A DNA stretch of 64,000 nt, taken from Oscillospiraceae bacterium. Lineage in GTDB: Bacteria > Bacillota > Clostridia > Oscillospirales > Oscillospiraceae. Below are positions 57,758 to 64,000 of the stretch, one piece after another. The notes beneath the pieces are model-generated. The model searched no databases and was not told where the DNA came from. It saw only the letters and a program-made list of their open reading frames with translations. The translations under genes were made by a program, and so were the position numbers. Each line of letters begins with the position of its first letter. The stretch's first letter is position 1. The stretch lies in contig WQWC01000001.1 in NCBI GenBank assembly GCA_009785525.1, positions 177,010 through 241,009 on the forward strand, written 5' to 3'.

Positions 57758-58782
57758 GTGAAAATAATGTGGTGTCAACAAGCTCCGAAGTAACATCAAC
57801 GCCGCAAACCGGCAACACCATTGATGTAACTAACCTTAAAATGTACTTCCCTATCAGGCGCGGCTTACTCAAATTCAAGGTTGGTGACGTCAAAGCCATT
57901 GACGACATATCTTTTTCCATCAAGCCGGGGGAAACGCTGGGACTGGTTGGAGAGAGCGGATGCGGCAAGACTACAGTGGGAAGATGCATCCTGCGGATGT
58001 ATGAACCTACAAGCGGTTCGGTTGTGTTTAACGGAAGAGATATTACTCATGATAAACAATCGCAGCTCCGTTCCGTGCGCCGCGATATGGCAATAATATT
58101 CCAGGATCCGTATGGCTCGCTGGATCCACGTATGAGCGCCGGCAACACCGTTGGTGAGCCGCTTAAAATCCACAAGCTGACAAAAACCAAGAAAGAGTAT
58201 AAGGAAAGAGTTGAAGAGCTGTTCATTCTGTGCGGACTCAATCCGGACATGTCGGACCGCTATCCTCACGAGTTTTCCGGTGGACAGAGACAGCGTCTGT
58301 CAATCGCGCGCGCATTGGCCGGGGATCCGTCACTGATTGTCTGTGACGAGCCGATTTCCGCACTTGACGTGTCGATGCAGGCGCAGATATTGAATCTTCT
58401 GACAACCATGAAGGAAAAGAACAATAAAATGAGCTATCTGTTCATTTCGCATGACCTGCTTGCGGTACAATATATAAGTGACCGCGTTGTGGTTATGTAC
58501 TTGGGCAGAATAGTAGAGACCGCGCCTTCGGTAGAGTTATATGCGAATACGCGTCATCCCTACTCTCAGGCTCTGCTCTCCGCGCAGCCGATGCCGGATC
58601 CGGTGGCTGAAGAAACACGTCAAAGAATAATTCTTGAGGGCGATATTCCAACACCACTCAATCCGCCTCCTGGTTGTTCGTTCCACCCGCGCTGCACAAA
58701 AGCAACGAAAGAATGCTCAGAAGTTCCCCCGCCACTCCGCGATATCGGCGGCGAACATTTTGTAGCCTGCCATCACGCTTGA
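57754..58782 (+). CDS. Oligopeptide ABC transporter ATPase (OppF/DppF type)
   Basis: 342 residues. Walker A GESGCGKTTVGRC near 71, Q-loop FQDPYGSLDPRMS, signature SGGQRQRLSIARAL, Walker B LIVCDEPISALD. C-terminal oligo_HPY CSFHPRCTKATKEC. Partner of the preceding ATPase. Last gene of the operon, followed by a strong terminator. Confidence 0.95.
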   Translation: MSENNVVSTSSEVTSTPQTGNTIDVTNLKMYFPIRRGLLKFKVGDVKAIDDISFSIKPGETLGLVGESGCGKTTVGRCILRMYEPTSGSVVFNGRDITHDKQSQLRSVRRDMAIIFQDPYGSLDPRMSAGNTVGEPLKIHKLTKTKKEYKERVEELFILCGLNPDMSDRYPHEFSGGQRQRLSIARALAGDPSLIVCDEPISALDVSMQAQILNLLTTMKEKNNKMSYLFISHDLLAVQYISDRVVVMYLGRIVETAPSVELYANTRHPYSQALLSAQPMPDPVAEETRQRIILEGDIPTPLNPPPGCSFHPRCTKATKECSEVPPPLRDIGGEHFVACHHA

Positions 58783-58816
58783 TGTAGCGTTTTGCAAACG
58801 AATACGCATTGCTAGA

Positions 58817-58854
58817 CCCCTTGTTAGTGCTGATTTTACTAACAAGGGGTTTTT
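58817..58854 (+). terminator. Terminator of the oligopeptide transporter operon
   Basis: A 12-base perfect stem CCCCTTGTTAGT / ACTAACAAGGGG, nine-base loop, then TTTTT. Confidence 0.92.
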
Positions 58855-58939
58855 CACATTCGCCCAATCGACGCACAAAATGTCTATTTGCTTTCCCGCC
58901 GCATTTGGTTTATAATCAAAACAAAAGGAGGCGCATTTT

Positions 58940-59905
58940 ATGGATAACACACGTATTCACATAACCCCGGACGACGTTCTCGCCGACTTCGACGAAATCC
59001 CGGATGGCAGCGAGCCGCGCTCGCGCTGCAAATACTACATAGAGCCATACGGAATCCACGGGATAAACGAAGCGTGCGAGGCGAACTATTACCCCGGCAA
59101 CCGCGTACCATACCATGAACATGTTTCCGGATTTGAAACATTTTTGGTTGACGGCGGCGCGATTGAGGTTCTGACGCTCAGCAAGAAAGCTGTCGCGCGG
59201 AAGGGTGACATTGTTCACATCACGCCGTACACGCCGCATTCTATCCACGCGCTGGAGGAAGACAGCAAGTGGCGCGCATTCCATCAGGGTCTGTGGCTCG
59301 TGGCCACTATGATTGACGAGCGCGCATTACAGTCCCGGCACGGAGATGTCGCCTTGTCGCCGGAGTTCAGGGCAGCCAACACCATGCGCAACGGCTCAAA
59401 ATGGTTCGATTATCTGACGCCAGAATGCCGCGACGTATCTCCGGATAATCTGCCGTGTATCCGCACTCTGGAGTCTGCCTTGGCCTGTTACGATTTTGAT
59501 GGCATATCACTGAAATTAAAGGTTGGGCGTTGGGAGACACTGGGCGTAAAAGAAGTCTGGCAGTTGGAACTCAAACCTGGGTACACACTGTCGTGGGACG
59601 AAATGCATCCGTTCACGCATCTATATGACGTTTTCAGCGGCTCAGTCCGCGTAACGTTGGAGGGCATGGAGCCATTCACAGCCCGGGCGCGGGATTTGGT
59701 GCATATACCAAAATTCCTGGCGGGCAAAATCGAAACGCTGGAAGACACAATACTGCTGGACATGGGCTGTCAGGGATTCCTGACACGGTTCATGGATGCG
59801 GCAAATACGTATAAAACCACAGACCCCGCAAAGCTGAAAGACGCCGCATTCGTGCAGGAATTGATGACAAAGCACGACTATCATGTTTTGTTCGGTGCGT
59901 TTTAG
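58940..59905 (+). CDS. Bicupin protein of unknown substrate
   Basis: 321 residues. Two cupin barrels, one about 45-105 (YYPGNRVPYHEHVSGFETFLVDGG, KGDIVHITPYTPHSIHAL) and one about 205-270 (WQLELKPGYTLSWDEMHPFTHLYDVFSG). The first keeps His-x-His and a later His as metal ligands. The second is poorer in His. AGGAGG precedes the ATG at 58940. Stand-alone gene between two terminators. It may be an isomerase, dioxygenase or binding protein, which the sequence does not decide. Confidence 0.75.
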   Translation: MDNTRIHITPDDVLADFDEIPDGSEPRSRCKYYIEPYGIHGINEACEANYYPGNRVPYHEHVSGFETFLVDGGAIEVLTLSKKAVARKGDIVHITPYTPHSIHALEEDSKWRAFHQGLWLVATMIDERALQSRHGDVALSPEFRAANTMRNGSKWFDYLTPECRDVSPDNLPCIRTLESALACYDFDGISLKLKVGRWETLGVKEVWQLELKPGYTLSWDEMHPFTHLYDVFSGSVRVTLEGMEPFTARARDLVHIPKFLAGKIETLEDTILLDMGCQGFLTRFMDAANTYKTTDPAKLKDAAFVQELMTKHDYHVLFGAF

Positions 59906-59930
59906 GTAGCCTTTGGTTGTAAATACAACT

Positions 59931-59968
59931 ATCCCGGAACGATCAAAATCAATCGTTCCGGGATTTTT
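59931..59968. terminator. Bidirectional terminator
   Basis: ATCCCGGAACGAT (59931-59943) pairs with ATCGTTCCGGGAT (59952-59964), followed by TTTT. It serves the bicupin gene and the convergent small gene, whose last codons lie in the stem. Confidence 0.88.
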
Positions 59969-60173
59969 CTGCCATTACTCGGACAAATTCATCAATAGAA
60001 GGCTTGCCATCCGGAAATAGCTCCCGTTGCCTTGCCTGAGTAGCCGGATCAGGATTTTCCCACGCAGCGTCAACGGCAGCCTGTATTTCAAGTTCAACCT
60101 CCCCCACCGAAACACCGTGCTGCACCGCCATTTTTTTAAAAATGCCCTTCGTCCGCTTTTTGCGTCTTTTCAT
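59949..60173 (-). CDS. Small protein resembling the C-terminal part of Spo0A
   Basis: 74 residues. A Lys/Arg-rich start is followed by MAVQHGVSVGEVELEIQAA, VDAAWEN and KPSIDEFVRVMA. These parallel the Spo0A DNA-binding domain (RVERAIRHAIEVAW and KPTNSEFIAMVA) but lack the preceding helices. The start at 60173 is chosen with AGGAGG 11 bases upstream, because the GTG at 60185 overlaps that site. Possibly a DNA-binding or Spo0A-modulating peptide, which is inference. The stop lies inside the terminator stem. Confidence 0.65.
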   Translation of the reverse strand: MKRRKKRTKGIFKKMAVQHGVSVGEVELEIQAAVDAAWENPDPATQARQRELFPDGKPSIDEFVRVMAEKSRND

Positions 60174-60318
60174 CTTTTTTTGCACCTCCTAGTTGGATTG
60201 TCAATAGTATAGCACCACGCGATACCAATTACAAGGTGTATTTTACTTTATTCAGATTCTTTATTAAGTCTGTTTTCATGGATAAACTTACTGTATACTT
60301 AGAGAGCAGGTGCAATAA

Positions 60319-60648
60319 ATGATGAATATTGATTATAGGCAGATTGGAAAGCGAATTGCCAAACGCCGTGACGTGCTGGATATGACACAGGCGGAATTGG
60401 CGGAAAAAGCAGATTTAAGCGCCACATATACAGGCAATGTTGAGCGTGGCGCAAAATGCAGTATTGAAACATTGATGAAACTCTGTACTGCGCTGTATGT
60501 TACACCGGACTATCTGTTGCTTGGCGTGGACAAGGAATATCGCAGCGATTCATTGGACGACGTAAAAGATGCCCTGTTTCGTTGTGACCCGAAAAAGAAA
60601 GCCGTAATAAAAAGATTCATACAGTGGTATGCTGATCAAGATGTGTAG
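60319..60648 (+). CDS. XRE-family transcriptional regulator
   Basis: 109 residues. An HTH_3 domain at 8-65 (IGKRIAKRRDVLDMTQAELAEKADLSATYTGNVERG) and a short C-terminal tail ending FIQWYADQD. AGCAGGTG upstream. An ATG three bases in is an equal start. The next XRE gene follows after three bases, so the two are one transcription unit. Confidence 0.88.
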   Translation: MMNIDYRQIGKRIAKRRDVLDMTQAELAEKADLSATYTGNVERGAKCSIETLMKLCTALYVTPDYLLLGVDKEYRSDSLDDVKDALFRCDPKKKAVIKRFIQWYADQDV

Positions 60649-60651
60649 CCG

Positions 60652-60888
60652 ATGGAAAACTCAATTTTTACTCCGCAAAACTATGGAAAGGTAGTGTTTT
60701 CCTTTAAAAAAGTGATGGATAAAAAGCAAATCAACCGCAATCAATTAGCAACCCGGTCAGGAATTCGTTTTGAGGTCGCGGATAGATTTTACAATGGAAA
60801 TATTGAACGCATGGATATGGATGTGCTTGCAAGGATTTGTTTCGTTCTGGACTGTGACGTTGCCGATGTTATGACGTTTCAAAAATAG
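60652..60888 (+). CDS. Small Cro/C1-type helix-turn-helix protein
   Basis: 78 residues, almost only an HTH_26-type domain (KVMDKKQINRNQLATRSGIRFEVADRFYNGNIERMDMDVLARICFVLDCDVADVM). It is coupled to the XRE gene upstream and followed by a terminator. Regulatory targets unknown. Such tandem pairs are common in mobile or defence-related loci. Confidence 0.85.
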   Translation: MENSIFTPQNYGKVVFSFKKVMDKKQINRNQLATRSGIRFEVADRFYNGNIERMDMDVLARICFVLDCDVADVMTFQK

Positions 60889-60889
60889 T

Positions 60890-60927
60890 AAAGCGACTAT
60901 CGCATTCCCCCGCTAATAGTCGCTTTT
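60890..60927 (+). terminator. Terminator of the XRE pair
   Basis: AAAGCGACTAT (60890-60900) pairs with ATAGTCGCTTT (60917-60927), with a following T run broken by G. Confidence 0.8.
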
Positions 60928-60931
60928 GTGT

Positions 60932-60960
60932 TTGACAAATCTGTTAACGTGTACTATAAT
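60932..60960 (+). promoter_or_regulatory. Perfect-consensus sigma-A promoter
   Basis: TTGACA (60932-60937), exactly 17 bases, TATAAT (60955-60960). Only about 70 bases lie between its expected start and the terminator at 61001-61032. Confidence 0.75.
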
Positions 60961-60966
60961 TACAGC

Positions 60967-61034
60967 GTAAAGAAACATCATGTTGTATGTGATCCGCAAC
61001 AAAACCGCTCGTCAAATCTGACGGGCGGTTTTAG
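60967..61034 (+). ncRNA. Candidate small RNA of about 70 bases
   Basis: A consensus promoter and an intrinsic terminator (AAAACCGCTCGTCA / TGACGGGCGGTTTT, 61001-61032) bracket a region with no proper gene. The only ORF is 13 codons (ATG at 60980) without a good ribosome site. It could be a regulatory RNA, an antitoxin RNA or a very short peptide mRNA. The hairpin also stops the convergent lipoprotein transcript. Confidence 0.5.
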
Positions 61035-61052
61035 CTGTTAAAAGGCTATTAA

Positions 61053-61775
61053 CTAATTGACCCCGACATGAAAGATATAATCACTAAGCGTGAGGCTTTC
61101 TCCATCAAACACAACGGTTGCTTCTATTTGCCCAAAAGACTCCGGCGATGGAAAATTCTCATATGTCGCGCCAACCGACATGGTAACTACTATACCTGTA
61201 TATTCAAAATCAAAACGCACAATATTGCCAACTCTTATCCCGGTGAGCGCGCCACTGTATGCATAGTTATAATTCTCAAACTCGTAATTTTCACCCATAA
61301 AATCAAATCGGAACGACATGTTATCCTCATACGCTTCGGCATGCATAGGCGCAGTTATCCATTCATGGGCATACGCCCCATGAAGAGAGTATACCGTGTC
61401 CCCTGCCAGCACGTGCAAATCCCGCACTGAAACGCCCCTTCCGGCGTCCACCATCAGCACTATGGCCAGTTCATTTTCCCCATCGCCGCCAAAATCACGA
61501 TACACCATTTTAGGCATCACAAGACGCGGCGACCACCACCACCATTCGTCAAAATAGGTGCGCTGTCCATTGCGATATAAAACCATCCCCGGCTCTTTGC
61601 CGCCGAAGAGGTATATCCCCTCTTCCTCTATCGCCGCGACCAGGGAAAATTCCCAAGTTGATTCGTCATCTCGGTCAAACTCGGTGAATTCAAAATCCGG
61701 CCGCCACGCTTCTCCAGCAGGCGCACAACCCGCCAATAAGGCCGCCAGCACTACAAGTAATATGATTTTTTTCAT
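61053..61775 (-). CDS. Lipoprotein of unknown function
   Basis: 240 residues. Signal peptide with lipobox LAGC (Cys17). The rest is beta-rich with RDFGGDGENELAIVLMVDAG, an FG-GAP/calcium-loop-like stretch near 95-115, and a Trp-rich WWWWSP segment. The start at 61775 overlaps the folC stop (ATGA), so it is translated with folC. No family recognised. Confidence 0.75.
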   Translation of the reverse strand: MKKIILLVVLAALLAGCAPAGEAWRPDFEFTEFDRDDESTWEFSLVAAIEEEGIYLFGGKEPGMVLYRNGQRTYFDEWWWWSPRLVMPKMVYRDFGGDGENELAIVLMVDAGRGVSVRDLHVLAGDTVYSLHGAYAHEWITAPMHAEAYEDNMSFRFDFMGENYEFENYNYAYSGALTGIRVGNIVRFDFEYTGIVVTMSVGATYENFPSPESFGQIEATVVFDGESLTLSDYIFHVGVN

Positions 61776-63043
61776 AATGAAAAATACGCCTCCCTTATAT
61801 CCCCGGAGAAATACAGCGAACCTATCGCGCATACTACCCCGTCTTTTCCCGCCCTGCGTATGCCTTCCGCAACTCCGTCTTTCAACGTATCAAATGCGGT
61901 GACCGGCACGCCAAATGCTTTCAGCTTCTCCGCCAAAGTTTTCACATCCATCGCACGCGGATAATTCGGGCGCACCGCGATAAATGATTCCGCCAGCGGA
62001 GCCAGCAGCCCCATCATCGATTCCACGTCTTTATCCGCCATAACGCCGACCACGAATATGATCTTCTTCTGTCCGAAATGGCTTTTCAAGCTCTCCGCCG
62101 TTACCTCAATCCCCTGCGGATTGTGCGACCCGTCGAGTATGAATACAGGGTCTTGCCCCAGAATCTCAAATCTGCCGGGCCAGCGGACTTTGCTTAATCC
62201 GACGACGATATCCTCGTCGCTGATCTTCCAGCCTTTTTCGCGCAAAATCTCAAGCGCGGAAATCGCGACCATTGCGTTCTTCGGCTGATACGCACCCGCC
62301 AACGGCAACAATATCTCACCGTACGGCGTGATATTCAGCTTCACGCCGCCGAGCGTGAACTCCTGCGCTGTGATCCGGGAAAAATCCGCCTTACGCAAAT
62401 TCGCGCCTTTCTCGGCCGATACCTGCTCAAACACAGCTTCCACTTCTGGCAGACCGCGGTAAACGACCATATCCGCGCCGGGTTTGATAATTCCGGCTTT
62501 CGCCCGCGCGATATCTGTAATCGTCGGACCGAGTTCATCAACATGGTCATAGCCGATTGCCGTGATAATCCCGACCTCCGGCGTGTCGATGACGTTTGTC
62601 GAATCCAGCTCTCCGCCCATGCCGACTTCGAGAACAACTATATCGCAGTTTTTGTCGAGGAAATATTTCATCGCCAGCACTGTAATCAGCTCAAACTCCG
62701 TCGGCGGGTCCTCCATCGCGTCGGCAAACGGGCGTATTGCGTCAGTCAGCGCAACCAGGTCGTCGTCGGAAATCTGTTCCCCGTTTATCTGCATACGCTC
62801 ATTAAACCGGATGATATACGGCGAGGTGTACAGACCTGTCTTGTATCCGGCCTTTTCAAGCACTGCGGCAACGCACGCGGCTGTAGAGCCTTTGCCGTTT
62901 GTCCCGGCGATGTGTACGAATTTCAGCGATTTTTCAGGATTTCCCAAAGCCTTCAACAATGCCTTCGTACGTGAAAGCCCCGGCTTCATTCCCCGTTGCC
63001 ATTGCACACCGTGAATATATTCAAGCGTTTCTTTATATCCCAT
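61772..63043 (-). CDS. folC: Bifunctional folylpolyglutamate/dihydrofolate synthase
   Basis: 423 residues, Mur-ligase fold. ATP loop HIAGTNGKGSTAACVAAVLE near 45, SPYIIRFNERMQINGEQIS, EVGMGGELDSTNVI and a C-terminal domain with DGSHNPQG. It adds glutamate to dihydropteroate and folates. Upstream on the same strand are a GNAT gene and folK, so this is a folate cluster. Confidence 0.96.
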   Translation of the reverse strand: MGYKETLEYIHGVQWQRGMKPGLSRTKALLKALGNPEKSLKFVHIAGTNGKGSTAACVAAVLEKAGYKTGLYTSPYIIRFNERMQINGEQISDDDLVALTDAIRPFADAMEDPPTEFELITVLAMKYFLDKNCDIVVLEVGMGGELDSTNVIDTPEVGIITAIGYDHVDELGPTITDIARAKAGIIKPGADMVVYRGLPEVEAVFEQVSAEKGANLRKADFSRITAQEFTLGGVKLNITPYGEILLPLAGAYQPKNAMVAISALEILREKGWKISDEDIVVGLSKVRWPGRFEILGQDPVFILDGSHNPQGIEVTAESLKSHFGQKKIIFVVGVMADKDVESMMGLLAPLAESFIAVRPNYPRAMDVKTLAEKLKAFGVPVTAFDTLKDGVAEGIRRAGKDGVVCAIGSLYFSGDIREAYFSL

Positions 63044-63062
63044 TTACTGTTTCTCCTTATTC

Positions 63063-63542
63063 TTATAGTTCACATTCCATTTTTCCCACTGTAAACGGCG
63101 CACCATTATAATTCTTGTATTCAACAGTTACACAGCCATTGTCCTCATACCATTTCCTCAGCCTTTTGTTATCATCAATCATGCCGAATCTGATTTTTGT
63201 TGCGCCAAGTTCTTTTGCCCGTTGCTTGCAAAAGTCAAGTAGCTTGTGTCCGTAGCCATTATGTCTATGTTCGGGCAGAACAACGATGCTACCCAAGCCA
63301 CAAACACCGTTCACTGGTGGTTGCATTTCAAGATAGCCAACTGGAATATCATCACGGAAATACGCAAACATCAGCATTCCACTTTCAAATGATTTCAATA
63401 ATTCTTCATAAGGCAGGCTTGCATGTCCTCTATATGGGCAGTTCTCTTCTGTTAATCCAAACTCAATAGCAACTGTTTCATAACCTCGGTGAATAATATC
63501 AAGGCAATCGTGCAAATCATTTTTTGTCACCGGTTTAATCAT
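63063..63542 (-). CDS. GNAT-family N-acetyltransferase
   Basis: 159 residues. Acetyl-CoA motif VLPEHRHNGYGHKLLDF near 95, then IDDNKRLRKWYEDNGCVTVEYKN. Substrate unknown. It sits between folC and folK, overlapping the end of folK by eight bases, so it is probably co-transcribed with the folate genes. Confidence 0.88.
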   Translation of the reverse strand: MIKPVTKNDLHDCLDIIHRGYETVAIEFGLTEENCPYRGHASLPYEELLKSFESGMLMFAYFRDDIPVGYLEMQPPVNGVCGLGSIVVLPEHRHNGYGHKLLDFCKQRAKELGATKIRFGMIDDNKRLRKWYEDNGCVTVEYKNYNGAPFTVGKMECEL

Positions 63543-64000
63543 TTTTCCACCCCTCTAACAACTCCGCCACGGTTTTCTTCAAAACCGGATGCAGCATATT
63601 TGTCGCGATCTCATTCAGCGGAATCAGTACAAAGTCCCGTTTATGCATTTCCACATGCGGTATTCTCAGCGTATTGTCTGATATCACGGCGTTGTCATAG
63701 AAGATAATGTCAAGGTCCAGCGCCCTCGGCCCCCAATGCTCATTTCTGACCCGTCCGGCCTTTTCCTCGATTTTGTGCAGCAACGCAAGCAATTGAAACG
63801 GCGTAAGCAAAGTCTCCAGCTCAAGGCAGCCGTTTAGAAAATCGTCCTGCTCCAGATATCCGTAAGGCGCTGTATTGATGAAGTTCGACACTTTTAGAAC
63901 CCGGCAGCCGCGCGATTTATCAAGCGCATCGACAGCAAATTTGAGATTCGCTTCCCTGTCACCGATGTTCGAGCCAATTGCGATATACGCCGTGTGGCGA
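63535..64000 (-). CDS. folK: 2-amino-4-hydroxy-6-hydroxymethyldihydropteridine pyrophosphokinase, start outside window
   Basis: About 154 codons visible. The frame stays open to the right edge. TAYIAIGSNIGDREANL lies at the edge, so only a few codons or a fused upstream domain (such as FolB) are missing. PYGYLEQDDFLNGCLELET, the signature RNEHWGPRALDLDIIFYD and IPHVEMHKRDFVLIPL are HPPK motifs. It transfers pyrophosphate from ATP to 6-hydroxymethyldihydropterin in folate synthesis. Confidence 0.95.
   Translation of the reverse strand, partial: RHTAYIAIGSNIGDREANLKFAVDALDKSRGCRVLKVSNFINTAPYGYLEQDDFLNGCLELETLLTPFQLLALLHKIEEKAGRVRNEHWGPRALDLDIIFYDNAVISDNTLRIPHVEMHKRDFVLIPLNEIATNMLHPVLKKTVAELLEGWKND

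Overview
The window reads as a chromosomal segment of an anaerobic Firmicute of class Clostridia, probably an Oscillospiraceae-like lineage. This is inferred from the SCIFF peptide with its radical-SAM maturase, FabK as the enoyl-ACP reductase, a lone ireB, a Spo0A-C-like small protein, a full-length fused PurL, SecA with a C-terminal zinc motif, and many intergenic palindromic repeats. The species cannot be named from the sequence. Coding density is high. Most genes have AGGAGG-type ribosome sites and many have TTGACA/TATAAT-type promoters.

Layout. 1-5.4 kb: a molybdopterin oxidoreductase of the pyrogallol hydroxytransferase (AthL) type, cut by the left edge; its likely LysR regulator; and two membrane proteins. 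5.5-12.5 kb: a lower-glycolysis operon (GNAT, pgk, tpiA, gpmI, an RCC1-repeat lipoprotein, eno). 12.5-14.6 kb: scfA/scfB and a DUF3795 protein. 14.7-17.3 kb: a serine-palmitoyltransferase-like enzyme with a GNAT gene and a divergent short-chain dehydrogenase. 17.4-26.6 kb: a complete type II fatty-acid synthesis and acetyl-CoA carboxylase operon on the minus strand (fabH-acpP-fabK-fabD-fabG-fabF-accB-fabZ-accC-accD-accA). 27-29.2 kb: rpmB, a proC-like gene and a frameshifted M24 peptidase. 29.2-31.5 kb: an AT-richer patch with an unrecognised protein and a methyltransferase. 31.6-37.5 kb: cell-surface polysaccharide genes (O-antigen ligase, GT4, two DUF4330 proteins, a GT4-CsaB fusion). 37.6-41.8 kb: an AEC transporter, an SH3-NlpC/P60 hydrolase, ireB, cdd and small proteins. 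41.8-51 kb: purL, an orphan peptide-binding lipoprotein, pgeF and secA. 51.1-51.4 kb: tRNA-Thr and tRNA-Tyr. 51.5-58.8 kb: an RDD protein and a complete five-gene oligopeptide ABC transporter. 58.9-64 kb: a bicupin, a Spo0A-C-like protein, two XRE regulators, a candidate small RNA, a lipoprotein, folC, a GNAT and folK (cut by the right edge).

How the parts fit. The fatty-acid operon supplies acyl-ACP. Next to it, the SPT-like enzyme and SDR could make a sphingoid base (3-ketosphinganine, then sphinganine), which would be unusual for a Clostridium-class organism and is the most interesting hypothesis here. The CsaB fusion implies pyruvylated wall polymer of the kind that anchors SLH-domain S-layer proteins. 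The AthL-type enzyme with its own LysR gene suggests inducible anaerobic metabolism of phenolic or similar substrates. At least eight intergenic palindromic elements, most carrying a TGTAGGGG/CCCCTACA end, are scattered through the window, including inside the fatty-acid operon.
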